64,000 bases of DNA from Rikenellaceae bacterium (GCA_003542575.1 DPKJ01000003.1:212795-276794), one strand, 5' to 3'. Positions 55,403 through 63,538 are shown, counted from the first letter of the stretch. The notes: a model not told the origin generated them from the sequence alone. Made by a program: numbers and translations.

Positions 55403-55412
55403 ATAATTCAAT

Positions 55413-56819
55413 ATGTTCAAGTTACTGGTTATTGATGATGAACAAAGCGTACGGTACTCTTTTAAGAAACTTCTTAACACCAAAGAGTATTCGATATCCG
55501 AAGCCTCAAATGCCGAAGAGGCAGTTATTGCCTTCAGGAAAGACCCTCCTCATCTTGTAATACTTGACATTGAAATGCCGGGAAAAGATGGCATACAGGT
55601 ATTAAAAGAGTTGAAGCAAATTTCACCGAAAACACCTGTAATAATTATCACTGCCTACGGATCAGGAGACCGGGTAATAAAGGCAATGAAGTACGGTGCA
55701 TACGAATACATCGAAAAGCCTTTTGACATTCCCCATTTTATGAAGGTAATCGAAGAGGCATTAAACACAGTTACCTTAAGCATTCCCGAAGAGCCTGAAA
55801 GTGATGAAAAGAAAAAACAGACAGCAGCTAAAATAGGCGATATTATTGTTGGAGAAAGCACTGCAATCAAAGATGTTTTCAAACTTATAGGAAAAGTTGC
55901 CACCAGTGATGCAAGTGTTTTAATTACAGGAGAGAGTGGAACAGGTAAAGAGCTTGTAGCAAGGGCTATTCATAAATACAGCAACAGAGCAGATAAACCG
56001 TTTATTGCAATCAACTGTGCGGCTATTCCGGAAGCACTGCTGGAGAGTGAATTGTTTGGTTATGAGAAGGGCTCCTTTACAGGGGCAGACAGACAAAAAA
56101 CAGGTAAATTTGAAGAGGCTCACCAGGGAACTCTTTTTCTTGATGAAATTGGTGACATGAGTCTCTCTCTTCAGGCAAAGGTTTTAAGAATCTTACAGGA
56201 GGGGACCTTTGAGCGGCTGGGAAGCTCAAAGATAATCAGAGTCAATGCCAGACTTGTTGCTGCAACAAACAGAAATTTAGAAAATGACATTATAAGCAAA
56301 TCTTTCAGAGAAGACCTTTACTACCGTCTTAAAGTAGTAACTATCTCTCTTCCCCCTTTGAGAATGCGCAGAGAAGACATTCCTCTTTTAGCAAAGCATT
56401 TTTTATTAAAATACTCCAAGGAGAACAGCGGAAACACTTTAACACTTCACCCCGATTCGATAAAGAGACTATGTGATTACACCTGGCCGGGGAATATCCG
56501 TGAATTGGAGAATGTTATAAAAAGAGCCATAATTTTAACAAAAGGCTCTGTTATTGGGTCTGAATTGCTTTTTGAAGAGACCGGGCCATCTGTAGCTATT
56601 AATAAGCCGGACTCATCAAGATTAGACAAATATCTGAATCAGAAGATAATTTCCAAAGAGGGCGAGATTTTTAAGCTTGCAGGTGAAGAGTTTGAGAAAG
56701 ACCTTTTAAGGTGGGCTCTGGCAAAAACCGGAGGAAATCAGCTTAAAGCCGCAAAAATATTAGGAATATCAAGAGTTATGCTCCATGAAAGGATAGAAAA
56801 ATATGGTCTGAAGGATTAG
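55413..56819 (+). CDS. NtrC-family sigma-54-dependent response regulator
   Basis: 468 residues. The receiver domain (1-120) has the phosphoacceptor Asp52 (VILDIEMPGKDG) and Lys in YIEKPF. The AAA+ domain (about 145-375) has Walker A GESGTGKE, the sigma-54 contact loop GSFTGA (a variant of GAFTGA) and Walker B LFLDEIGDM. A C-terminal Fis-type helix-turn-helix (GNQLKAAKILGISRVMLHERI) completes it. It activates sigma-54 RNA polymerase after phosphorylation by the upstream kinase. Likely targets include the lipoprotein gene just downstream, which has a -24/-12-like promoter. Confidence 0.95.
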   Translation: MFKLLVIDDEQSVRYSFKKLLNTKEYSISEASNAEEAVIAFRKDPPHLVILDIEMPGKDGIQVLKELKQISPKTPVIIITAYGSGDRVIKAMKYGAYEYIEKPFDIPHFMKVIEEALNTVTLSIPEEPESDEKKKQTAAKIGDIIVGESTAIKDVFKLIGKVATSDASVLITGESGTGKELVARAIHKYSNRADKPFIAINCAAIPEALLESELFGYEKGSFTGADRQKTGKFEEAHQGTLFLDEIGDMSLSLQAKVLRILQEGTFERLGSSKIIRVNARLVAATNRNLENDIISKSFREDLYYRLKVVTISLPPLRMRREDIPLLAKHFLLKYSKENSGNTLTLHPDSIKRLCDYTWPGNIRELENVIKRAIILTKGSVIGSELLFEETGPSVAINKPDSSRLDKYLNQKIISKEGEIFKLAGEEFEKDLLRWALAKTGGNQLKAAKILGISRVMLHERIEKYGLKD

Positions 56820-56820
56820 A

Positions 56821-56861
56821 AGTGTAAACTTTATTTGCACACTGCAAACATTCTGTACACT
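56821..56861. promoter_or_regulatory. Nested dyad, candidate enhancer site of the sigma-54 activator
   Basis: Two inverted repeats share one centre at 56841: inner TTTGCA-CAC-TGCAAA (56834-56848) and outer AGTGTA (56821-56826) with TACACT (56856-56861). It begins right after the regulator stop codon, about 165 bp upstream of the -24 element, a normal distance for an NtrC-type enhancer. Confidence 0.45.
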
Positions 56862-56965
56862 ATTTCACTTATAAAAATTTTCTAATTTTTCTATCTTGCT
56901 ATTAATCTGCAAATTAGAGATTGTAATAGAATTTTTCGATCCTTCTCTTAAAAATTCATAAGTTA

Positions 56966-56981
56966 AGTTACAGCCGTAACT
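56966..56981. promoter_or_regulatory. Dyad upstream of the sigma-54 promoter
   Basis: AGTTAC-AGCC-GTAACT is a perfect 6-bp dyad ending about 28 bp before the -24 element. A shorter form with the same spacer, AGTT-AGCC-AACT, lies just upstream of the other -24/-12 candidate (45746-45757). Confidence 0.4.
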
Positions 56982-57008
56982 ATCTATTTATGTGTTATTT
57001 ATGCGACT

Positions 57009-57024
57009 TGGCACAATAATTGAC
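57009..57024 (+). promoter_or_regulatory. Candidate sigma-54 (-24/-12) promoter of the helical lipoprotein gene
   Basis: TGGCACAATAATTGAC fits TGGCACGNNNNTTGCW with an intact TGGCAC half and TTG at the right spacing; the base after TTG is A instead of C. It lies 68 bp before the ATG and directly downstream of an NtrC-type regulator gene. Confidence 0.5.
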
Positions 57025-57091
57025 ATTAAGACTTTAGCAGTAAAATGTCAAATCACAGTTCACACAAATAACAAACAAAAAATTGAAAAAA

Positions 57092-57691
57092 ATGAAAAAA
57101 ATTCTATTCCAGATTTTTGCAGTAGTGCTTTTTGTAGCACTGGCCACTAGTTGCTCAAAACCACCACAAGCTGAATTGGATGCAGCTAAAGCAGCTGTTG
57201 AATCAGCAAAAGTAATGGAGACCAACCGTTATCTTGCAGATGAATTTGTAGCCCTTGAAGACTCACTGAACGCAGCCAATGTTGCTATCGAAGCTCAGAA
57301 GTCAAAAATGTTTCTTTCACGTGATTACAAATCAATCAAAGAGAAACTTACAGTTATTGCAACAGATGTTGAAGCTCTTAAAGCAAGAACAGAAGAGCGT
57401 AAAGCTCAGGTTCGCACAGAGGTTCAGGACACACTTGTAGTTCTTGTTGCACTTATTGACGAAGACAAAGCTCTGCTTGCAAAAGCTCCTAAAGGAAAAG
57501 AGGGTAAAGCTGCTCTGGAAGCTATTCAAAACGACATTACCGTTCTTGAAGCATCGGTTAGCGAAATCAACACCCTTATTGCCAATGGCGATTACCTTAC
57601 AGCTCAGGATAAAACAACTGCATCAAAGGTTAAAGCCGAAGCTATAAAAGAGGAACTAGCAACAGCAATATCAAAAACCAAAAGAAGGTAA
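57092..57691 (+). CDS. Helical DUF4398-like lipoprotein
   Basis: 199 residues from the ATG at 57092. A lipoprotein signal (lipobox ATSC, Cys near residue 21) is followed by alpha-helix to the end: Ala/Glu/Lys-rich, with the repeated pattern of DUF4398-like envelope proteins. The first 56 residues after SCSK (PPQAELDAAK to SRDY) align without gaps to the same region of the L,D-transpeptidase at 57787. It may form a periplasmic coiled coil near peptidoglycan. The candidate sigma-54 promoter upstream and terminator downstream suggest abundant, induced expression. Confidence 0.85.
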   Translation: MKKILFQIFAVVLFVALATSCSKPPQAELDAAKAAVESAKVMETNRYLADEFVALEDSLNAANVAIEAQKSKMFLSRDYKSIKEKLTVIATDVEALKARTEERKAQVRTEVQDTLVVLVALIDEDKALLAKAPKGKEGKAALEAIQNDITVLEASVSEINTLIANGDYLTAQDKTTASKVKAEAIKEELATAISKTKRR

Positions 57692-57740
57692 TTACTGAGT
57701 TTTTTATTAAATTCACAAATTGTATTTGCAATTAATTTTT

Positions 57741-57774
57741 AAAGCCCTTAATTAAATTAAGGGCTTTATTTTAA
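57741..57774 (+). terminator. Terminator (probably leaky) between lipoprotein and transpeptidase genes
   Basis: AAAGCCCTTAATT pairs perfectly with AATTAAGGGCTTT and is followed by a T-rich tract. The next gene starts about 12 bp later with no separate promoter visible, so partial read-through is likely. Confidence 0.8.
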
Positions 57775-57786
57775 AATAGAGACTGT

Positions 57787-58929
57787 ATGGCAGGGAGGAA
57801 AAAAGGAAAGGGGAGAGTAATTCTTAAATGGTCAATTTTCATAATTGTTGCTGTTGTTATATCAATTGCAGCAATTTCGATTTTTTCACAGAAACCGCCC
57901 GTAGAAATAATTGAAGCTGCAAGAAAGGCAATTGCAGAGGCAAGAAAGGCAGAGGCAGATGTTTACTCAATTGATGAACTCGCAGCAGCAGAGATTAAGT
58001 GGCAACTGGCAATGGATGAATGGAAAACAAACAATGATAAAAACCCCATTTTCAGAGATTATGAAATATCTCTTAATTCTGCTACCGAAGCAATTACTCT
58101 GGCAAAGGAGGCCAAAGTCAAATCAATAAGGGTAAAGGCAGAACTCCACGAATACATCAAAAACAGCATAAAGTCACTAAGAATAAGCCTCCGCTATATA
58201 GAATCCGTTAAAGAGATACTCCCTCTTAACCATTCGGTTAGGAAGAGGGTAACTCCTGTCTTGTTAAAACTGGATGAGGCAGAATCTGCCTATAAGAGAG
58301 ATGATCTTGTAACTGCGAGAAATATAATTGACTCTATTAACCAAAGCATAGAAAAACTTAAAGACAATACGGCAGATATACTGGATAATTACTTTAAAAA
58401 TTATCCTGAATGGATAAGACTAAATGAAGAGATGAAACAGTGGTCCAAAACACACTCATCTGTCAGCCTGGTTGTAGATAAATTCTCCCGAAAATGCATT
58501 GTCTATAAGTCCGGGAAAAAAAATAGAGAGTTTGACGTAGAACTTGGCATCAACTGGCTGGGAGATAAGGTTCAAAAGGGAGACAGGGCTACTCCTGAAG
58601 GGAAATACACAATTACTGTTAAAAAAAGCGGTAGAAACACAATCTATTATAAAGCTTTATTGATTAACTTTCCTAATGCAGAGGACAGAAGACGTTTTAA
58701 CCATCAAAAATCTGCCGGCAATATCTCAAGAAACGCACTGATAGGTGGCTCAATTGAGATTCATGGAGGGGGAGGAAAGGGAATAGACTGGACTGACGGT
58801 TGTGTAGCACTTACCAACAGAGATATGGATAACCTCTACGCACTTTGTTCTGTGGGAACACCTGTAGCAATTGTAGGTTCACTGACACCTCTTGACAAAT
58901 TACTTAATAGTCCCCAAGAGATAAAATGA
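57787..58929 (+). CDS. Membrane-anchored L,D-transpeptidase with N-terminal DUF4398-like helical domain
   Basis: 380 residues. A membrane helix (about 12-33) acts as an uncleaved anchor. Residues about 38-210 are helical, starting with a segment homologous to the lipoprotein at 57092. Residues about 225-365 form a YkuD domain: SLVVDKFSRKCIVYKSG, GDRATPEGKYTI, His326 in EIHGG and Cys339 in WTDGCVAL. The usual SHGC motif reads TDGC, an unusual change of the His beside the nucleophile, though YafK-type enzymes also vary there. It would form 3-3 cross-links or attach proteins to peptidoglycan. It lies 9 bp before a second transpeptidase gene. Confidence 0.88.
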   Translation: MAGRKKGKGRVILKWSIFIIVAVVISIAAISIFSQKPPVEIIEAARKAIAEARKAEADVYSIDELAAAEIKWQLAMDEWKTNNDKNPIFRDYEISLNSATEAITLAKEAKVKSIRVKAELHEYIKNSIKSLRISLRYIESVKEILPLNHSVRKRVTPVLLKLDEAESAYKRDDLVTARNIIDSINQSIEKLKDNTADILDNYFKNYPEWIRLNEEMKQWSKTHSSVSLVVDKFSRKCIVYKSGKKNREFDVELGINWLGDKVQKGDRATPEGKYTITVKKSGRNTIYYKALLINFPNAEDRRRFNHQKSAGNISRNALIGGSIEIHGGGGKGIDWTDGCVALTNRDMDNLYALCSVGTPVAIVGSLTPLDKLLNSPQEIK

Positions 58930-58938
58930 TTGTTTACT

Positions 58939-59619
58939 ATGAAAGATAATCACTCTAAAACGGCCTTTATACTGGTAACTGTGTTTACAGCAGTTGCCAG
59001 TATACTTTTTTCGTTCCGTAAATCCGAGAATATGAAAGAGCTCTCTTACATCTTTTACAGCTATCCTCCGGTTCCGGGACACTATGTTTCTAAAGACTCA
59101 CTGGAGTTGGAAAAACTGCTGAAAAATACAGAAAGAAGAATCACAGCATCTTTGAGACGGTTAGAAAATCTGCTTCCGTACGGCCCATATTTGATAATTA
59201 ACACTACTCAGAACAAGTTTGTTCTAAGAAATCGCAAAGGGGTTATAAGAGAGGGCATATGTTCTACCGGGAGTTATGTTCTTCTTGATGCCGGCGACGG
59301 AAAACAATGGATGTTCAAAACGCCCAAGGGTATGTTTCCTATCTTGGGTAAAATCGTAGATCCTATATGGAATAAACCGGACTGGGCATTTGTAGAGGAG
59401 AGCCTTCCGATTCCTCCTCGAAACCACCCTGACAGACTGGAATATGGCACTTTGGGTGACTATGCACTCACTCTCGGAGATGGATATCTGATTCATGGAA
59501 CTCTTTATCAGCGATTTTTAGGGTTGCCGGTAACTCATGGTTGTGTGAGGCTGGGTGACCAGGATCTTGAGGTGGTCTTTAAAAATCTTAATGTAGGTTC
59601 AAGGGTTTACATTTTTTAA
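58939..59619 (+). CDS. L,D-transpeptidase (YkuD domain)
   Basis: 226 residues from the ATG at 58939; a TTG three codons earlier is less likely. An N-terminal membrane helix (about 8-26) is followed by a YkuD domain (about 75-226): YLIINTTQNKFVLRNRKG, TPKGMFPILGK, and the catalytic YLIHGT with VTHGCVRL (Cys202). The motif is canonical, unlike the preceding gene. It acts in the periplasm on peptidoglycan stem peptides. Its neighbours are the fused transpeptidase and a single-pass membrane protein, probably one transcript. Confidence 0.9.
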   Translation: MKDNHSKTAFILVTVFTAVASILFSFRKSENMKELSYIFYSYPPVPGHYVSKDSLELEKLLKNTERRITASLRRLENLLPYGPYLIINTTQNKFVLRNRKGVIREGICSTGSYVLLDAGDGKQWMFKTPKGMFPILGKIVDPIWNKPDWAFVEESLPIPPRNHPDRLEYGTLGDYALTLGDGYLIHGTLYQRFLGLPVTHGCVRLGDQDLEVVFKNLNVGSRVYIF

Positions 59620-59631
59620 TCTGCAGACAAA

Positions 59632-60456
59632 ATGAAGAATAATCTGACAATGCTGTTTAGCAAAATAAAAGGGTCATTTACCACTAAGGGTGTTGTAATA
59701 TTTGTCTCAGTACAGCTTATGGCCATAATTGCCGCATTTATTCTCTTTGGAATTATTCCTGTAGGCAACGAAGTGAGTAAAATAACCAAACAGTTTAATC
59801 CTGAAGGCGTTAGCGAGAACAAGCTGCCTCAGGAAAAAGTAGCTTTGCTTGAGCGGGTAAGGGATAGAGAACATTATGAGTCTGTTTTGAAATCTGCCCT
59901 TTTACTATCCAAAACTGACTCTATATCCCTATTGATTGATCTTAAAGATAGCCTTGCAATTCTATCACTTAAAGGGGTCTCCCTTTTCCAGTCGAAAATT
60001 TCTGAGATTGAATTTAATCAAGGACTTAAAAAATTACCAGTATACCTAAGAGACAGCCTCTATTCAGGCCCTTTCCCTGTTAAAAAAGAGCTTGCAAGTA
60101 TTGAAAAATTTCCTGTAGTGATTAAAAAAGCACCAAAAGATACAACAGAGGCAAGTGCCGACGATGCTGCGCCAATATTGCCAATACAAAATGATGTCTT
60201 TGTACTGTTTTTACTTGATAACAATCTGGTGATTGAAATAAATCAACAGGAACATGATCTTGCGGGTTCAAAAAGAGCCTACAGAAATTTTAAAGCTAAC
60301 TATTCAAGGTTTTTCAGAGATCATAATTTTGCCCTTATCAAGGACAAAAATGCCCCATCATATTTATACCGTCTGAAAATTTTCATCCCCAGGGAGGAGG
60401 CCCGATCTATTTACAGAGCCCTTCCAATCAAACCTTATGTGTTGGTGAGGTATTAA
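59632..60456 (+). CDS. Single-pass membrane protein of unknown function
   Basis: 274 residues. One membrane helix (about 20-42, VVIFVSVQLMAIIAAFILFGI) is followed by a periplasmic region with no recognised domain: charged helical stretches (about 60-150), a low-complexity linker with KKAPKDTTEASADDAAP, and a final mixed region ending RALPIKPYVLVRY. It lies 12 bp after the second L,D-transpeptidase gene, so a role in the same envelope process is inferred. Nothing in the sequence gives a catalytic function. Confidence 0.82.
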   Translation: MKNNLTMLFSKIKGSFTTKGVVIFVSVQLMAIIAAFILFGIIPVGNEVSKITKQFNPEGVSENKLPQEKVALLERVRDREHYESVLKSALLLSKTDSISLLIDLKDSLAILSLKGVSLFQSKISEIEFNQGLKKLPVYLRDSLYSGPFPVKKELASIEKFPVVIKKAPKDTTEASADDAAPILPIQNDVFVLFLLDNNLVIEINQQEHDLAGSKRAYRNFKANYSRFFRDHNFALIKDKNAPSYLYRLKIFIPREEARSIYRALPIKPYVLVRY

Positions 60457-60486
60457 TTTTTTCATCATTATTTAAAAAGTTTTGCA

Positions 60487-60494
60487 TATATTTG
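60487..60494 (+). promoter_or_regulatory. Candidate -7 box for the second sigma-54 regulator
   Basis: TATATTTG fits TAnnTTTG exactly, 32 bp before the ATG. No clear -33 TTTG at standard spacing. Confidence 0.4.
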
Positions 60495-60525
60495 AAAGGG
60501 CATATTGCCTTAATTCCAAAACTTT

Positions 60526-61887
60526 ATGAATCAATTTAAAATATTTGTTGTTGAAGACGACACATGGTACGCCAGTTTCTTAAGTCATTATCTATCATTG
60601 AACAATGAATACTCCGTTGAAAAATACACTACCGGGAAAGACTGTCTTAACAATCTCCATAAAAAACCCTCAATCATAACTCTTGATTTTAGCCTTCCCG
60701 ATATGACGGGTAAAGAGCTACTCATTAAGATAAAACAGATACACCCCGAAATTCCTGTAATAATAATTTCCGGACAAGATGACATTACAACAGCCGTTGA
60801 TTTAATAAAACAGGGGGCATGTGATTATATCGTTAAAAATGACGAGACAACAAATCGTTTGTGGAATACAATCAGACTTCAGAGAGAAAACATCTCTCTA
60901 AAAACTGAAAATGAACGGTTGAAAAAGGAGGTCAGCAAAAAATATGATTTTTCCAAAACTATAATCGGTGAGAGCAAGGAGTTAAGAAAGGTCTTTGAAG
61001 TTCTTGAGAAAGCTGCAGATACTCCGGTAAGTGTAACGATTACAGGGGAAACAGGAACGGGAAAAGAACTGATAGCCAATGCGATCCATTTTAGATCAAG
61101 CAGAAATGGTAAACCATTTGTTGCTGTTAATATAGGTGCTATCCCTAAAGAATTGGTAGAGAGCGAACTCTTTGGTTACGAAAAAGGGGCCTACACCGGA
61201 GCACACACAAGAAAAGCCGGGATATTTGAAGAGGCTTCCGGTGGTACAATTTTTCTTGATGAAATTGCAGAGATGGATCTGAATATACAAAGCAAGTTCT
61301 TAAGAGTATTACAGGAGAGAGAGGTTAAAAGAATTGGAGGAAGTAGCTTAATCAAGGTTGATGTAAGAATAATTACGGCCTCTCATAAGAATTTAGCAGA
61401 GGAGGTTCAAAAGGGGAATTTCCGCACAGACCTATATTACAGAATCATGGGAATTCCAATCAACCTTCCCCCTCTTAGAGAGAGAGGAAAAGATATAATA
61501 ATTTTGGCCAAACATTTTGCTGACAGCTACTGTAAGGAGAATAATCTTAAGAAAGTCACGTTTACAGAGGATGCCATTTCCAAGTTACTAAGTTACTCGT
61601 ACCCCGGAAATATAAGAGAACTGAAATCAACAATTGAACTATCTGTCGTTTTAAGTGATTCCAGTATTATTGACTCGGGACAGATAAATTTTACACCTGC
61701 CGGAAGTCATATTGCAGAACTTGATAAAAATATGACACTTGAAGAGCATATGTTTTGTATAATTAAAAGTTATCTTATTAAATACGGAAACAATCCTACA
61801 GATGTTGCCAAAAGGCTTGGAATCAGCAGAGCTACAATCTACAGGTACCTGAAGGAGATGAATTACGGAACATCGTTATCCAATTAA
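60526..61887 (+). CDS. NtrC-family sigma-54-dependent response regulator, no adjacent kinase
   Basis: 453 residues. The receiver domain (1-125) has the acidic pair EDD (10-12), phosphoacceptor Asp54 (ITLDFSLPDMTG) and Lys in YIVKND. The AAA+ domain has Walker A GETGTGKE, loop GAYTGA (F to Y in GAFTGA) and Walker B IFLDEIAEM. The C-terminal Fis-type helix-turn-helix is PTDVAKRLGISRATIYRYL. It differs clearly from the regulator at 55413. No kinase gene is adjacent; the kinases at 51737 and 53903 or a distant one may serve it. Confidence 0.94.
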   Translation: MNQFKIFVVEDDTWYASFLSHYLSLNNEYSVEKYTTGKDCLNNLHKKPSIITLDFSLPDMTGKELLIKIKQIHPEIPVIIISGQDDITTAVDLIKQGACDYIVKNDETTNRLWNTIRLQRENISLKTENERLKKEVSKKYDFSKTIIGESKELRKVFEVLEKAADTPVSVTITGETGTGKELIANAIHFRSSRNGKPFVAVNIGAIPKELVESELFGYEKGAYTGAHTRKAGIFEEASGGTIFLDEIAEMDLNIQSKFLRVLQEREVKRIGGSSLIKVDVRIITASHKNLAEEVQKGNFRTDLYYRIMGIPINLPPLRERGKDIIILAKHFADSYCKENNLKKVTFTEDAISKLLSYSYPGNIRELKSTIELSVVLSDSSIIDSGQINFTPAGSHIAELDKNMTLEEHMFCIIKSYLIKYGNNPTDVAKRLGISRATIYRYLKEMNYGTSLSN

Positions 61888-61910
61888 GCGAATTGATCTG
61901 AATAAAAAAA

Positions 61911-61943
61911 GAGCCGGTTTAATTAACCGGCTCTTAGCTTTTT
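61911..61943. terminator. Bidirectional terminator between the second regulator and the duplicated-domain lipoprotein
   Basis: GAGCCGGTT pairs with AACCGGCTC around a short AT-rich loop, with seven A before and a T run after, so it can stop transcripts from both convergent genes. Confidence 0.88.
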
Positions 61944-61958
61944 AGGCGACAATCCAAT

Positions 61959-63011
61959 TTAGAACCCTGCCACTGTTGCGTGTGCAACAACATATACATT
62001 TCCGCTCAATCCTGTTACATTAAATGTATACGAAGTTCCACTAAGACCTTCAGATACCATTGGATACTGACCAGGAGCTGTAGTGTAATCCCCATTTTTC
62101 ATAGGAAGCAGATCTGATCCTACATATAGATGGGCCTCCTTAATTGTATATGGGAAATTTAAGTTATATGTAACTACTGCTGAGCTGCCGTTATAAACAA
62201 CATTTAAAACGCCAACCAATGTGCCTTTTGAAATGTCATTTTGACCGGCACCTGCATAGATATTAAAATTGTAATTGCCTGAACTTAATGGCCCGATAGA
62301 CCATCCCCAGCGAGCATTCTCATTTAGGAAATCATCAAACGTAGTTGAAAGTGTTGGTGAATACGCAAATGCAGTCTCTGTCTTCTCAATCGGTGGTTCT
62401 CCAACTACTATATCCTGCGAAAGTGTAATCCCAAAATAGGTAGCCCAACTGCCTTTTTGTACTATTTTTGGACCAAATCCCCATGCCGTCTCATTTTGAT
62501 ACACTGTTCCATTAAGCTTTCTTACGGAAGCGTGAGCAGCAACTAAATAGTTTACAGGCTCAGGACCGGGAACATAACCAATGGCAGTAAAAGGAATAGT
62601 AATTGAGTAAGTTGTAAGGCCTAAAAGGTTACTGCCTTTGTATGGGAATTGACCAATAACGGGGTTACCAGCCTTGTTTGCAGGCATTTCAGCCAGATTT
62701 TTCCCTACCCAAACAGCTACATCTACAAACTCCCAACCATTTATTAGGTTAAATGAGATTACCAATGCGTCTTTAATATTGTCATTGTTAGTGTCAACGT
62801 CTGTGAAAGATACCTGTCCTGCGTTAATAGTTTGACCGGCAAACATTGTAACGGAGTTTGTTGTCTGGTTTAAAATTGTAACGGCCTCCTGTTTCATAAG
62901 AAGAGACTCATTGTTGGAACTTACATCTTCAAGGAATGCATCTTTATTACACGACATTAAAGTGAGTGCAAAAATTGCTATTATTGATAGTGCTATTCTT
63001 CTGTTTTTCAT
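61959..63011 (-). CDS. Lipoprotein with two tandem copies of a beta domain
   Basis: About 350 residues from the ATG at 63011 (MKNRRIALSII), which gives a proper lipobox, LMSC; an in-frame upstream start at 63047 would add 12 residues before the signal. The mature part has two related domains: the first (about 50-170) with WEFVDVAVWVG, GQFPYKGS, LVAAHASV; the second (about 230-350) with IKEAHLYVGSD, GQYPMVSE, VYVVAHATV. The shared strand order indicates an internal duplication. Similar proteins occur as exported Bacteroidota proteins of unknown role; I assign no function. A -7 box lies upstream and a terminator is shared with the convergent regulator. Confidence 0.82.
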   Translation of the reverse strand: MKNRRIALSIIAIFALTLMSCNKDAFLEDVSSNNESLLMKQEAVTILNQTTNSVTMFAGQTINAGQVSFTDVDTNNDNIKDALVISFNLINGWEFVDVAVWVGKNLAEMPANKAGNPVIGQFPYKGSNLLGLTTYSITIPFTAIGYVPGPEPVNYLVAAHASVRKLNGTVYQNETAWGFGPKIVQKGSWATYFGITLSQDIVVGEPPIEKTETAFAYSPTLSTTFDDFLNENARWGWSIGPLSSGNYNFNIYAGAGQNDISKGTLVGVLNVVYNGSSAVVTYNLNFPYTIKEAHLYVGSDLLPMKNGDYTTAPGQYPMVSEGLSGTSYTFNVTGLSGNVYVVAHATVAGF

Positions 63012-63070
63012 ATGTAGATATGTTAAAATGTTTTTAATTAAATTCACCTACATAATGACTAAATATATGC

Positions 63071-63078
63071 CAAATTTA
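63071..63078 (-). promoter_or_regulatory. Candidate -7 box for the duplicated-domain lipoprotein
   Basis: On the minus strand this reads TAAATTTG, an exact TAnnTTTG match, 59 bp before the ATG. No -33 TTTG was found at standard spacing. Confidence 0.4.
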
Positions 63079-63120
63079 TATATCGCTGTTATTTAACACA
63101 TTAGCATTTTCCTTTACTTA

Positions 63121-63167
63121 AAAGCCGTATCAAATTGAGACAATCTCTCTCAATTTGATACGGCTTT
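63121..63167 (-). terminator. Long perfect hairpin downstream of the Hpt gene
   Basis: Two perfect 20-bp arms (beginning AAAGCCGTATC) enclose a 7-nt loop, CAATCTC. It starts 21 bp after the Hpt stop on the minus strand and lies before the promoter of the next gene. The T-run is short, but the stem is strong enough to end transcription. Confidence 0.65.
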
Positions 63168-63187
63168 ACTTGTTATAATGAGTTAAT

Positions 63188-63538
63188 CTATAGCGCGTTC
63201 ATCTCACTTTTTAATTCGTCGCATAAAACGGGAAACCACTGCTTTAAACGCTCCATACCTGTATTTATCTTGTCTTTATCTGTTCCCACTGATGCGTGAA
63301 GTGTGACAATTTCTGCAGCAATCTGCTCATTTGCGATAAGCCCAATACTTCCCTTAAGCTTATGAATAACACTTTTAAGTTTAATGAGGTCTCCTGCCTC
63401 GTAGGCAGACACTGAATCCTCAAAATAGGCCGGTATAGTATCTAAAAACTCTTCTACCATCTCCTTTACAGAAGGCATATCGCCGTCAAGCATCGTAATA
63501 AGTTTATCCAGATTACAATATTTATTGTCTTTCATCAT
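63188..63538 (-). CDS. Stand-alone Hpt (histidine phosphotransfer) domain protein
   Basis: 116 residues from the ATG at 63538 (a TTG at 63553 is less likely). A single four-helix Hpt domain with phosphoacceptor His59 in VIHKLKGSIG. Hpt proteins pass phosphate between hybrid kinases and response regulators in the cytoplasm. No hybrid kinase is encoded in the window. An orphan kinase (51737) and a regulator without a neighbouring kinase (60526) are present, but no direct link is shown. Confidence 0.88.
   Translation of the reverse strand: MMKDNKYCNLDKLITMLDGDMPSVKEMVEEFLDTIPAYFEDSVSAYEAGDLIKLKSVIHKLKGSIGLIANEQIAAEIVTLHASVGTDKDKINTGMERLKQWFPVLCDELKSEMNAL

Noticed and set aside
56820..57091. tRNA or riboswitch in the gap after the first regulator
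   Set aside because: No cloverleaf, CCA-type acceptor or known aptamer pattern; the visible structure is explained by dyads and a sigma-54-type promoter.
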